A DNA stretch of 64,000 nt from Microbacteriaceae bacterium (lineage in GTDB: Bacteria > Actinomycetota > Actinomycetes > Actinomycetales > Microbacteriaceae), in assembly GCA_025463545.1 (NCBI GenBank), contig JAODAR010000014.1, forward strand, positions 1-64,000, read 5' to 3'. Shown piece by piece: positions 56,854 through 64,000 of the stretch. Position numbers and translations under genes: made by a program. The notes under the pieces were generated by a model, which saw only the letters and a list, made by a program, of their open reading frames with translations, was not told the origin of the DNA and made no database searches. Within the stretch, counting starts at the first letter, position 1. Each line of letters opens with the position of its first letter.

Positions 56854-58679
56854 GACAGTTCTCCTTCATAGGTTGAGGTGAAGACGCCGCCCAGTGCGCC
56901 ATCGAGTTCGGCTGTGGTCGAGGACCGCCCGAGGACGGCATCCAGGGCAACGGTCAGTTGACGCCTTGCCTCGTCGACGTCCCGAACCGGTTCACTCTGG
57001 CGCCAGGCGATGTAGCCGTCCGGGCGCACGAGCAACGCGCCCGCTTCGTGGATCTCACGCTGCGCGTGCCACTCACCGTAGGCGTCGGCGTACCCCGGTC
57101 GGCCGATGACCACCGTGCGGAGGTAGTCCGCGTCGAGGGAGGCTGCGGCATCCGCCCATGCGGTTCCGGCGAGCCCGGTGACCAGGCTGAACTCGCCGTG
57201 ACCGGTGACGTCGAGCGTCGACACACGTCGACCGTGCTCGTTCACCAGCCAGGCGTGGGGAATCTTCGCGCCCGGACGTGTTGTGGCTTGCAGGTACAGC
57301 CCGGGATCCCGCTGCCACTGTTCCTCGCCGGCCGTGGGGTCGGCAATCACCGCGGTTGACGCGTAACGCTGGTTGAGTTCCACCCCCTGCGCGTTGAACT
57401 CGGTGTTCTTGAGTTCGAGTCCGGCATAGAGGGCCTCGCGGGCGGCTACCCCGTCCTCAGTGGGCGAGTTGATCTTGGCGAGCATCGCCGCCAGCGGGTC
57501 ATCGGATGATTCGTCGATGGCGAGGGCCGCGCGGATGCCAGCATAGTCTTTGCGCGACTGGTTGGCGCGCGCCACGATCTGCTGGCCGACCGGCACCCGT
57601 TCGTCGGAGTACGTGTTGAGGAGCCGAGGCTCGGCGTGCCCCTTGATGACGAATGCGAGCTTCCACGCGAGATTGAAGGCGTCCTGCATGCAGGTGTTCG
57701 AGCCCAGCCCTGAGCTCGGTGGATGCCGGTGAACCGCGTCTCCTTCGCAGAACACGCGCCCGCGGTGGTAAAGCTCCGCATGCTGCTGGTTGACGTACCA
57801 GACCATCGTCCGGTCGATATCGAACTCCACGTCGGGATCGCCGATCAGCGTCCGCACCTGATTGCGCAGGTGTTCGTCGCTGAGGTCCGGCTCGCCCTTG
57901 GCGATGTCGAAGCCCCAGCCCATGATCCACTGGTCCCAGGGGCGGATGGCTCGGAATGTGGCCATCCCGATCTCACCGAAGCTGGCTGCCGGGTTCATGA
58001 TCCAGTGCAGGATGCTCGGGCGGTGGGCGACGTGGCGGCTGAGGTCGGCGTTGAACAGCACGTACACCGTGCCCGCACGCGCCATTTCGCCTTGGAACGG
58101 CAGGGCGAGTTCCTCTGCGATCTGCGATTTCGCGCCATCAGCCCCCACGAGGTACCGAGCGCGCTGGGTGTACTCGTGGCCGCTCATCTTGTTGAGCAAT
58201 CGCACGGTGACACCGTGCTCATCCTGCTCGTGGCCGAGATACTCGGTGTTGAACGAGACATCGGCGCCGCGGGCGGCCGCATTCTTGACGAGGATCGGTT
58301 CCATCACGGTCTGCGGGATGTCGAGCATCGGTGAAGGGCTGCCGGTGAGGTAGTCGGTTTGTCGTGCCGGCCCGGTGCCCCAGGTGCGCAGCCGGGCGAT
58401 TTCCTCGCCGACCAGGCTGGTGGTGAACATCGTGTCGCCCATCCACTCCCATGGCGTCGCGGCCTCCCGCGCTTCGTCCTCCAGCCCGAGGTCGCGCAGC
58501 ACTTCTACAGCGCGCTGGTTGGTGATGTGCGCTCGCGGCGAGTTCGCCAGCCAGTTCCACTTGGACACCATGTGAACCCGGACACCGTAGGTAGCCAGGG
58601 CCAGTGCCGTGGTCGCGCCGGCTGGACCGCTGCCGACGACCAGCACATCAGTGTCGAAGTGTTCCTGCGTGTTGCTCAC
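56850..58679 (-). CDS. FAD-dependent aromatic hydroxylase (MhpA / phenol 2-monooxygenase type)
   Basis: 609 residues from GTG 58679 (AAGAAGAGAG upstream). VLVVGSGPAGATTALALATYGVRVHMV binds ADP, YLVGADGAKSQIAEEL is the DG motif, and FCEGDAVHRHPPSSGLGSNTCMQDAFNLAWKLA the FAD/NADPH GD motif. The C-terminal thioredoxin-like domain (about 440-600) is that of TfdB/phenol hydroxylases. It probably makes the catechol that MhpB opens. Long for MhpA proper, closer to 2,4-dichlorophenol hydroxylase length, so the exact phenol is uncertain. Confidence 0.88.
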   Translation of the reverse strand: MSNTQEHFDTDVLVVGSGPAGATTALALATYGVRVHMVSKWNWLANSPRAHITNQRAVEVLRDLGLEDEAREAATPWEWMGDTMFTTSLVGEEIARLRTWGTGPARQTDYLTGSPSPMLDIPQTVMEPILVKNAAARGADVSFNTEYLGHEQDEHGVTVRLLNKMSGHEYTQRARYLVGADGAKSQIAEELALPFQGEMARAGTVYVLFNADLSRHVAHRPSILHWIMNPAASFGEIGMATFRAIRPWDQWIMGWGFDIAKGEPDLSDEHLRNQVRTLIGDPDVEFDIDRTMVWYVNQQHAELYHRGRVFCEGDAVHRHPPSSGLGSNTCMQDAFNLAWKLAFVIKGHAEPRLLNTYSDERVPVGQQIVARANQSRKDYAGIRAALAIDESSDDPLAAMLAKINSPTEDGVAAREALYAGLELKNTEFNAQGVELNQRYASTAVIADPTAGEEQWQRDPGLYLQATTRPGAKIPHAWLVNEHGRRVSTLDVTGHGEFSLVTGLAGTAWADAAASLDADYLRTVVIGRPGYADAYGEWHAQREIHEAGALLVRPDGYIAWRQSEPVRDVDEARRQLTVALDAVLGRSSTTAELDGALGGVFTSTYEGELS

Positions 58680-58760
58680 GGCGCTCTCTTCTTTGAGGAG
58701 GCCCGAGCCGTGTGACTCGGGCGAGGTTGATTCGGTTCGCCACCCCTGAGGTGGTTTTGG

Positions 58761-58784
58761 CATACTAGCATACTAGCATGCTAG
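58761..58784. promoter_or_regulatory. Predicted GntR-family operator, site 1
   Basis: CATACTAG, CATACTAG and CATGCTAG in direct succession; the last one and a half form the perfect palindrome CTAGCATGCTAG (58773-58784). It lies between the divergent hydroxylase operon and the mhpD remnant/MFS gene. Confidence 0.7.
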
Positions 58785-58829
58785 TTGCGGCGGGCCGCGG
58801 GATCTCCGCTATGCTGGCGCTTCTTACCC

Positions 58830-58841
58830 GCTAGCATGCTA
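58830..58841. promoter_or_regulatory. Predicted GntR-family operator, site 2
   Basis: GCTAGCATGCTA contains the palindrome TAGCATGCTA. Its centre is 58 bases from that of site 1, allowing one repressor to control both divergent transcripts. Confidence 0.65.
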
Positions 58842-58902
58842 ACGCCGCGGGCGAGCGGTCTAGCCTTCCACGCAGCGCGGAAACACAGCAAAGGAGCTAT
58901 GC

Positions 58903-59220
58903 ATGGCCAACACGACTGATCCTCGGTGGGCAGCCTCCGAACGCCTGGCCTACGCCGCCGCGACTGGTGTGCCGGTTGCCCCGGTGCGCGATCTGCCCGG
59001 TGCCGATCTGGGCGCCGCCTACGAGACCCAGGAGCTCGCCATCCGTTCACGGGAAGGTGCTGGAATCCCGCGCGTGGGACGCAAGGTCGGCTCGGCCGTC
59101 CACTTCGTGCCGGCGAAGTGGTGCTCTCGGGCGCCCTCGGGCCGATGCTCCCGCTCACGCCCGGCGATCGTGTCTAAGCCGCCATCAGCGGCCTGGGCCT
59201 GGTCACAACTTCGGCCCGTG
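58903..59220 (+). pseudogene. 2-hydroxypenta-2,4-dienoate hydratase (mhpD-like) with large internal deletion
   Basis: ATG 58903 (AAAGGAG upstream) opens a correct N-terminus (ERLAYAAATGVPVAPVRDLPGADLGAAYETQELAIRSREGAGIPRVGRKVG), which breaks off near 59090. From there another frame gives the family's C-terminus LGRPLRAGEVVLSGALGPMLPLTPGDRV, then TAA (59175-59177) and, in the same frame, AAISGLGLVTTS. The middle of the enzyme (roughly two thirds) and its active site are missing. The cluster therefore lacks a working hydratase. Confidence 0.85.
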
Positions 59221-59301
59221 GTGAGCAACCACTGTTGAAAACCTCCCCGACCTGCGGCACCGACGCCGCAGGCATCGTCCAAACCCTGAAGGAAAACACC
59301 T

Positions 59302-60651
59302 ATGTCAACGCTGACGTCACGTCGGACCTCCGACACCCCCATTCCCGTGAAGAAGGCGGGGCCGCTGAAAGTCGCCCTCGCGAGCTTCATCGGAACCACG
59401 GTCGAGTACTACGACTTCTTCATCTACGGCACGGCCGCGGCCCTTGTCTTTCCGGCGATCTTCTTCCCAGAGGCAACGCCGATCATGGGCACGCTGCTTG
59501 CGTTCGCAACCTTCGGCGTGGGCTTCCTGGCGCGCCCGCTTGGCGGAGTGATCTTCGGCCACTTCGGCGACCGGGTCGGGCGCAAGCGGATGCTCATGAT
59601 CTCGCTCACCGGTATGGGTCTCGCGACGCTCGCGATGGGGCTGTTGCCCGGTTATGCGCAGATCGGCATCGGGGCTCCCATCCTGCTCACCGTGCTGCGC
59701 CTGTTCCAGGGCATCATGGTTGGCGGCGAGTGGGGCGGCGCGACCCTGATGGCCGTGGAGCACGCACCGCGCGGTAAGCGCGGCTTCTACGGCGCCTTCC
59801 CACAGACCGGCGCCCCGGCTGGCACCTTCCTCGCCACCGCCGCATTCCTGCTCGTTGCCCAGCTTCCCGACGACCAGTTCCTCACCTGGGGCTGGCGCCT
59901 GCCCTTCATCGTGAGCGTGGTGCTGGTCGGGATCGGACTCTTCATTCGAATGTCGTTGGCCGAGAGCCCTGCCTTCGCGGCCGCCCGCGAGAAGAACGAG
60001 CTGGTCAAGATGCCCGTCGTCATCGCCTTCAAGCGGCACTGGCGCGAGATCCTGTTGGTCGCCGGTACCTACCTCAGCCAGGGTGTACTCGCCTACATCA
60101 CCATGGCGTTCCTCGTGAACTACTCGGGGTCGGTCGGTATCGAGCGCACCTCGGCACTGCTCGGCGTGATGCTCTCCGCGGTTATCGCCGTTGTGCTGTA
60201 CCCCGTCTTTGGCGCCCTCTCAGACACCTTCGGACGAAAGACCATGTACTTCGCGGGCGCCGTGGGCATGCTGGTCGTCACGCCGATCGCATTCATGCTG
60301 ATCAACACCGGGAACCCGTGGAACTTCACGATCGCGGTGGTCCTCATCTTCGGCATCACGATGTCCGCCTCCGCCGGTGTCACCGGCTCGCTGTTCGCGA
60401 TGATCTTCACGCCTGAGGTGCGCTACACCGGCGCGTCCGTCGGCTACACCATCTCGCAGATCGCCGGCCCCGCGTTCGCCCCCATGATCGCGACCGGGCT
60501 CCTTGCCGCCACGGGGTCGAGCGACGCTGTCGTGATCTACCTGATGATCATCTGCCTGATCTCGGTCGTCTCCGCCGCGCTGATCCCCGGCGGCTGGGGC
60601 CGGAAGGAAGCCGCGCTCCGCAACAGCGCCGAGAACCCGCTCGAGAACTAG
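59302..60651 (+). CDS. MFS transporter, metabolite:H+ symporter (aromatic or organic acid uptake)
   Basis: 449 residues with twelve helices. FIGTTVEYYDFFIYGTAAALVFPAIFFP, FARPLGG-type ARPLGGVIFGHFGDRVGRKRML and LRLFQGIMVGGEWGGATLMAVEHAPRGKRGFYGAFPQTGAPAG are the MHS-family signatures (ShiA, KgtP, ProP relatives). Placed behind the broken mhpD gene and divergent from the hydroxylase operon, it probably imports the phenolic acid substrate. AAGGAAA precedes the ATG. Confidence 0.92.
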   Translation: MSTLTSRRTSDTPIPVKKAGPLKVALASFIGTTVEYYDFFIYGTAAALVFPAIFFPEATPIMGTLLAFATFGVGFLARPLGGVIFGHFGDRVGRKRMLMISLTGMGLATLAMGLLPGYAQIGIGAPILLTVLRLFQGIMVGGEWGGATLMAVEHAPRGKRGFYGAFPQTGAPAGTFLATAAFLLVAQLPDDQFLTWGWRLPFIVSVVLVGIGLFIRMSLAESPAFAAAREKNELVKMPVVIAFKRHWREILLVAGTYLSQGVLAYITMAFLVNYSGSVGIERTSALLGVMLSAVIAVVLYPVFGALSDTFGRKTMYFAGAVGMLVVTPIAFMLINTGNPWNFTIAVVLIFGITMSASAGVTGSLFAMIFTPEVRYTGASVGYTISQIAGPAFAPMIATGLLAATGSSDAVVIYLMIICLISVVSAALIPGGWGRKEAALRNSAENPLEN

Positions 60652-60661
60652 CACCATCCGT

Positions 60662-60724
60662 CGCCGAAAACGCATTTGTTGGCCTTATGAGCACGTTCTA
60701 GCCCCAACAAGTGCGTTTTCGGCG
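60662..60724. terminator. Long hairpin between convergent MFS and PadR genes
   Basis: A 21-bp stem (60662-60682 with 60704-60724) with a single G-T pair and a 21-base loop. The stem starts CGCCGAAAACGCA. It should act in both directions and is the clearest member of the GAAA-CGCA hairpin group. Confidence 0.8.
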
Positions 60725-60743
60725 CGGCGACGGTTGCCTCGGG

Positions 60744-61346
60744 TCAGCGACCCAGGGACGCCAGGATGCCGGCGCGAACGTCGGCCAGCTGCCGCTTCAG
60801 GTCGGACACCGTTTCGGCGGGCAGCGTCGCCCGGTAGGCGGTCGTGCGGAGGTCCGCGCGCATCTGCTGGCGGAACTCGTTCAGCACCATGTCTGCCTCG
60901 TGCAGTGCCCGGGTCGACTCGGTGTGGGCGCTGTTGGCGGCTCCCCGCGACTCTGTCTTGGCGTCTCGGGCGGCGGAGGCAAGATCTGCCCGCAGACCCT
61001 TCATCGCGGCGTTCACGCCGAGTCGCACCTCATCGGCCAGTCGGCGTACCGAATCGGTGACTTCGCTCTCGACGGCGTCGAGATCGCCTTCGCGCGCGGC
61101 CAACTCGGCCCGGCCGGCATCCGTTATCTCGTAGACGGTCTTGCGTCCGGCGGCCGACTTCGTGACCAAACCCTCTTCCTCCAGCTTCGCCAGCCGCGGG
61201 TAGATCGTGCCCGCGCTCGGGCTGTAGGTGCCGCCGAACCGGTCGCTGAGCGCCTGGATCAGCTCGTACCCGTGCCGCGGCTGCTCGGCGAGGAGGCTGA
61301 GGATATACAGCCGGAGGCTGCCGTGGGAGAAGACCGGGGGAGTCAT
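60744..61346 (-). CDS. PadR-family regulator
   Basis: 200 residues. The N-terminal winged helix (LRLYILSLLAEQPRHGYELIQALSDRFGGTYSPSAGTIYPRLAKLEEEGLVTKSAAGRKTVYEITDAGRAELAARE) is classic PadR, followed by a long helical C-terminal domain (PadR subfamily 1-like). It follows the DUF4097 gene with an ATGA overlap and probably represses the pair through the dyads at 62288-62323. Confidence 0.92.
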   Translation of the reverse strand: MTPPVFSHGSLRLYILSLLAEQPRHGYELIQALSDRFGGTYSPSAGTIYPRLAKLEEEGLVTKSAAGRKTVYEITDAGRAELAAREGDLDAVESEVTDSVRRLADEVRLGVNAAMKGLRADLASAARDAKTESRGAANSAHTESTRALHEADMVLNEFRQQMRADLRTTAYRATLPAETVSDLKRQLADVRAGILASLGR

Positions 61347-62236
61347 GCCGACGCCTCGCTTCCGGCATCCGTCGCCTGGCTGGACGATTCGCTGGAAGAC
61401 GATCCGGTGGAGGCCGGCCCCGTCGGTGCCGACCCCGTGCGGCGCACGACCGAGATGTCGCCGGACACCGAGTTCGCCTGCAACTCCAGCCAGGAACCGT
61501 CGAGCTGCCCGCTGCTCCCCTCGTAGCTCTTGCCGAACGTGGTGCGGATGGTTTGGTCGTCGAGTTGCAGCCTTCCCGTCACGGTGTTCAGCCGGTAACG
61601 CGCGGCGACCTCGGTGCCGAGCCGCACAGTGACGTTGCCGGTGACGGTGTTGGTCATGATGCGGTCCGGGATGCCCTCGATGTCGAGGAAGACGTTGCTC
61701 GAGACGCCGTCCACGCTGAACCGGCGCAGCCGTCCGCTGACCGTGATGTCGCCCGAGACGGTGTGGGCGGTGATTTCGCCGGTGTGGTTCCGCACCGAGA
61801 GTTCGCCGTTGACGCCGTTGAGCTCGAGGTTGCCGGTGAGGTTGTCGATCACGACGTCGCCGTTGACGGTGCTCACCTTGGCGTCGTTGGCCAGGCCGGA
61901 GATGAGCGCCTCGGCGGAGATGACGCCGAACTTCATGGCGACATCTCGTGGAACCATGATGCTGATGTCGGCCTTGGCGGTGCCGCGGAACGACGAGAAG
62001 ACGTCGATGAAGTTGTCCCAGCGCAGCTGCGGGTGATCGATCTCGAGGACGTCCCCGTCCATCGAGACCTTGAGGTCCTTGCCGGTGACGCTGTGCACCT
62101 CGACACGGGCGCCGGGCTCGTCATGCCCGATCACGTCGACGCGGCCGCCGATCAGCCCCACTTTGAGCGTGCGCACCAGCTCCACGTCGATGATCTTGGT
62201 CTGCCCGGGGGCGACCAGCCATTTTTCCAGTGACAT
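61343..62236 (-). CDS. DUF4097-type beta-helix protein
   Basis: 297 residues from ATG 62236 (AAGGAAAG upstream). The core is a run of short beta strands with repeating V-G-D/N-V motifs (STVNGDVVIDNLTGNLELNGVNGELSVRNHTGEITAHTVSGDITVSG), the right-handed beta-helix pattern of DUF4097. No signal peptide or membrane helix. A Ser/Gly-rich tail closes it. Usually paired with PadR regulators or LiaI-like proteins in envelope-stress loci; function unknown. Confidence 0.85.
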   Translation of the reverse strand: MSLEKWLVAPGQTKIIDVELVRTLKVGLIGGRVDVIGHDEPGARVEVHSVTGKDLKVSMDGDVLEIDHPQLRWDNFIDVFSSFRGTAKADISIMVPRDVAMKFGVISAEALISGLANDAKVSTVNGDVVIDNLTGNLELNGVNGELSVRNHTGEITAHTVSGDITVSGRLRRFSVDGVSSNVFLDIEGIPDRIMTNTVTGNVTVRLGTEVAARYRLNTVTGRLQLDDQTIRTTFGKSYEGSSGQLDGSWLELQANSVSGDISVVRRTGSAPTGPASTGSSSSESSSQATDAGSEASA

Positions 62237-62287
62237 GTTGTCTTTCCTTTCTGCATGACATCCGACGGATGCCGAAGTCCAGATCTC

Positions 62288-62323
62288 GCGATATATCGCA
62301 ATGTATGAACTCACGATATATCG
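62288..62323. promoter_or_regulatory. Predicted PadR operator pair
   Basis: GCGATATATCGC (62288-62299, perfect) and CGATATATCG (62314-62323, perfect) have centres 25 bases apart, upstream of the DUF4097-padR unit. AT-rich cores stand out in this GC-rich region. Confidence 0.65.
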
Positions 62324-62394
62324 CGTCTGGCGTGCGCGCAAGGAAATTGGCGTTTTGCAGCTGTCGCCCAGGAACGAAAGCCGGCGGTAGTGGT

Positions 62395-62474
62395 CCGAAT
62401 TCAGGTTCGGAGGTGTGTCGGTGCCGAACTGCCGCACTCGCCGGCCGCGACGCGCGGGCGGCTCCTGAATTCGG
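62395..62474. repeat. 80-bp palindromic repeat, copy D, inside the 3' part of a gene
   Basis: Bounded by CCGAATTCAG and CTGAATTCGG with internal GGAGGTGTGTCG and CGACGCG arms. One base shorter than the other copies. It forms the last coding part of the reverse-strand gene to its right. Confidence 0.9.
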
Positions 62475-62820
62475 AAACCTGCCCGGTGAGCGCGGCTGGT
62501 CGATTCGTGCCGGCCAGACCACCGGCTTTCCATCCGGCGGAAGCTCCGGCGGCCCGGGCGAGTCCGACGACCGCACCGACGCCCACCCCGACGATGAGGC
62601 CGGTGAGCGGTCCCAGGCCGGCGATCCGATTGCGGCCGGTCGTGTCGTCACCGGGGACGGTGACTCCGGCGACATCCGCGAGTTTCCTGACGGTCTCTTC
62701 AGGTGTCGAACTGGCGGGCCGGCCCCTCACCGCCATGTCGAGGCAGGTGACAGTGTTGAGCGCCGTCGTGCCAGCCGCCCCGGCGGCCGCACCGTTCAGG
62801 ATTCCGCGCCGGATTGTCAT
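62401..62820 (-). pseudogene. Small membrane protein gene truncated by repeat copy D
   Basis: 139-codon reverse reading frame from 62820. MTIRRGILNGAAAGAAGTTALNTVTCLDMAVRGRPASSTPEETVRKLADVAGV, an inner helix (GLIVGVGVGAVVGLARAAG) and then, from about codon 116, residues encoded by the palindromic repeat (VSEFRSRPRV to the stop at 62401). As I recall related actinobacterial proteins, they continue with further membrane helices, so the C-terminal part has probably been lost where the repeat lies. Function of the family unknown. Confidence 0.65.
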
Positions 62821-62992
62821 TGTCGCACCGCCAGAATGGTTCGCTCGAGCCGGGTAGGGACGTCGGCTACTGGTCTATACCGGGCGCAGCGGGTTGGGCA
62901 AGAACGGCGGGTGATCACAGTGCCCGCACAGAAGCTCCCCGGCGCGGCTCGATGCGCCGGACTTCGTCACGCCGCTCGGTTCCCGCGTTCGC

Positions 62993-63023
62993 TTGACATT
63001 GACGTGGCGTCAAGATCTATCGT
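62993..63023 (+). promoter_or_regulatory. MerR-type promoter with 19-bp spacer and internal dyad
   Basis: TTGACA (62993-62998) and TATCGT (63018-63023) are separated by 19 bases, the extended spacing typical of MerR-activated promoters. The spacer contains TTGACG-TGG-CGTCAA (62999-63013), a perfect dyad where a MerR dimer would bind and untwist the DNA. Confidence 0.8.
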
Positions 63024-63054
63024 GGGTTTGAGCGTCGAAACGGAAGGGGACGGA

Positions 63055-63813
63055 ATGGACTGGTCGATCCAGGACATCGCCCGGCTGGCCAACACGACCA
63101 GCCGCACGCTTCGCCACTACGGCGACCTCGGCCTTCTGCGACCCAGCCGGATCGGCAGTAACGGATACCGCTACTACGACGAGCGAGCCCTCGTGCGCCT
63201 GCAGCGGATCCTCATGCTGCGCGAACTCGGCCTCGGTCTCCCCGCCATCGGCGAGGTGCTCGAGAAAGAGAAGGACGAGGGGCGTGCCCTGCTCAGCCAT
63301 CTCACCTGGCTGAAGCAGGAGCAGGAGCGGCTGGGCCGACAGATCCGCTCGGTTGAGAACACCATTTTGGCAATGGAAGGACGTGAACAACTGATGGCAG
63401 AGGACATGTTCAACGGCTTTGACCACACTCAATATAAGGAAGAGGTCGAAGAGCGGTGGGGCACGGACGCCTACGCGACGAGCGATTCATGGTGGCGTTC
63501 GATGTCGGCCGACGACAAGAAGGCCTGGCAGCTGCGCCAGAAGCAGCTCGGCACCGATTGGGCGGACGCCGCGGCTCGCGGCATCGCTCCGGACGGTGAC
63601 GAGGCGCAGGCTCTTGCCCAGCGGCATTTCGAGTGGCTCCGCGGCATCCCCGGCACACCGGGCGGGATGGCGGCAGGGCCGCCCAAGGCATACTTCCTCG
63701 GGCTCGCTGAGATGTACGTAGCCGACGAACGCTTCGCGGCGAACTACGGTGGCGAGGAAGGTGCGACGTTCGTGCGTGACGCGATGACCGTGTACGCAGA
63801 GCGCACCCTCTAG
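63055..63813 (+). CDS. TipA-like MerR-family activator with drug-binding domain
   Basis: 252 residues from ATG 63055 (GAAGGGGACGG upstream). The MerR winged helix is WSIQDIARLANTTSRTLRHYGDLGLLRPSRIGSNGYRYYDERALVRLQRILMLRELGLGLPAIGEVL (1-70). A coiled coil (about 75-115, LTWLKQEQERLGRQIRSVENTI) and a TipAS domain (about 125-250, MFNGFDHTQYKEEVEERWGTDAYATSD, VADERFAANYGGEGAT-type end) follow. TipA proteins sense thiopeptide antibiotics. It most likely activates its own promoter. Confidence 0.92.
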   Translation: MDWSIQDIARLANTTSRTLRHYGDLGLLRPSRIGSNGYRYYDERALVRLQRILMLRELGLGLPAIGEVLEKEKDEGRALLSHLTWLKQEQERLGRQIRSVENTILAMEGREQLMAEDMFNGFDHTQYKEEVEERWGTDAYATSDSWWRSMSADDKKAWQLRQKQLGTDWADAAARGIAPDGDEAQALAQRHFEWLRGIPGTPGGMAAGPPKAYFLGLAEMYVADERFAANYGGEEGATFVRDAMTVYAERTL

Positions 63814-63823
63814 AGAAACCAGT

Positions 63824-63879
63824 GAGGGGTCAACTTGTCCTCGTCGCGGATGCCGCGCACTAGGAGAAAGTGGCCCCTC
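63824..63879. terminator. Imperfect hairpin between convergent genes at the right edge
   Basis: GAGGGGTCAACTTGTCCT (63824-63841) pairs with AGGAGAAAGTGGCCCCTC (63862-63879) at about 14 of 18 positions; unrelated in sequence to the other hairpins. Confidence 0.55.
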
Positions 63880-63885
63880 GCCGGG

Positions 63886-64000
63886 TTAGATGGCGGGGGA
63901 GTCGACCGTGATGGGGGCGCGCGGGGGCGTGGGTGCGGGGGCCGGCGCATCCGGCCGTCTGATCGCGAAGAACGGGATCGTCCAGTTGCAGAGCGGACCG
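63886..64000 (-). CDS. C-terminal end of an unidentified protein, runs off the window
   Basis: Reverse-strand frame entering at 64000 reads GPLCNWTIPFFAIRRPDAPAPAPTPP and ends SPAI with a TAA at 63886-63888. A proline/alanine-rich tail after a hydrophobic stretch suggests the end of a membrane protein. Too short to name. Confidence 0.5.
   Translation of the reverse strand, partial: GPLCNWTIPFFAIRRPDAPAPAPTPPRAPITVDSPAI

Overview
The window is high-GC actinobacterial DNA. Gene content (purA, purL, purQ, purS, purC, purD, purF and purM within 23 kb; DUF3151 next to purA; DUF3073 next to purM; a Septum_form-like membrane protein; a Vms1/baeRF-type protein), frequent GTG starts and the very frequent GGATGC/GCATCC word point to the family Microbacteriaceae. 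No rRNA, tRNA or CRISPR locus was seen. Two stretches look foreign: bases 1 to about 2,600 have a different codon habit (GCG and CTC rich, few GGATGC words), and the sugar locus at 3,741-9,836 is visibly lower in GC.

Layout. 1-3,333: partial class III aminotransferase, ECF sigma factor with a coupled membrane protein, and mmsA. 3,741-9,836: LacI regulator, GH2 glycosidase and a carbohydrate ABC importer without its own ATPase. 10,237-14,160: small membrane proteins, pyrE, Septum_form-like protein, HAD phosphatase. 14,181-17,127: mntR/mntH and a SpoU methyltransferase. 17,235-24,451: DUF3052, a Vms1-like gene, a YhgE/Pip exporter with a Walker-less ABC-like partner and divergent TetR, a fragment of a second Vms1-like gene, and a flavin monooxygenase. 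24,546-29,930: DUF3151, purA, a broken COG4705/DedA pair, an EamA transporter, chorismate mutase, DUF1992. 30,192-47,694: the purine genes, interleaved with mscS, a tryptophan-to-anthranilate operon (TDO, amidohydrolase, KynU), a VOC protein and ribokinase. 47,867-54,182: DUF3073, monooxygenase, KimA-like transporter, OhrR-like regulator, ABC-F ATPase. 54,183-60,651: a hydroxyphenylpropionate-type meta-cleavage cluster with a broken hydratase. 60,744-64,000: PadR/DUF4097 pair, a repeat-truncated gene, a TipA-like MerR regulator, and the end of an unidentified gene.

Repeats are the most unusual feature. (1) Four copies of an 80-81 bp imperfect palindrome bounded by CCGAATTCAG and CTGAATTCGG lie at 16,388, 30,045, 40,089 and 62,395. 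One forms the 3' end of an apparently truncated gene, and another is preceded by eight 12-bp tandem units made of its own terminus. (2) Four related long hairpins all sit between convergent gene pairs. (3) Short tandem duplications, mostly 12-26 bp, repeatedly start at or beside stop codons (mmsA, Septum_form gene, Vms1 gene, rbsK, DUF3073). Together they suggest a genome whose gene junctions are sites of ongoing small-scale duplication and insertion.

A second general pattern is a TANNNT hexamer exactly six bases before the start codon of at least eleven genes, consistent with widespread leaderless transcription. Predicted operators with clear dyads occur for MntR, TetR/YhgE, GntR/aromatic cluster, PadR/DUF4097, LacI/GH2 and the TipA-like MerR regulator.
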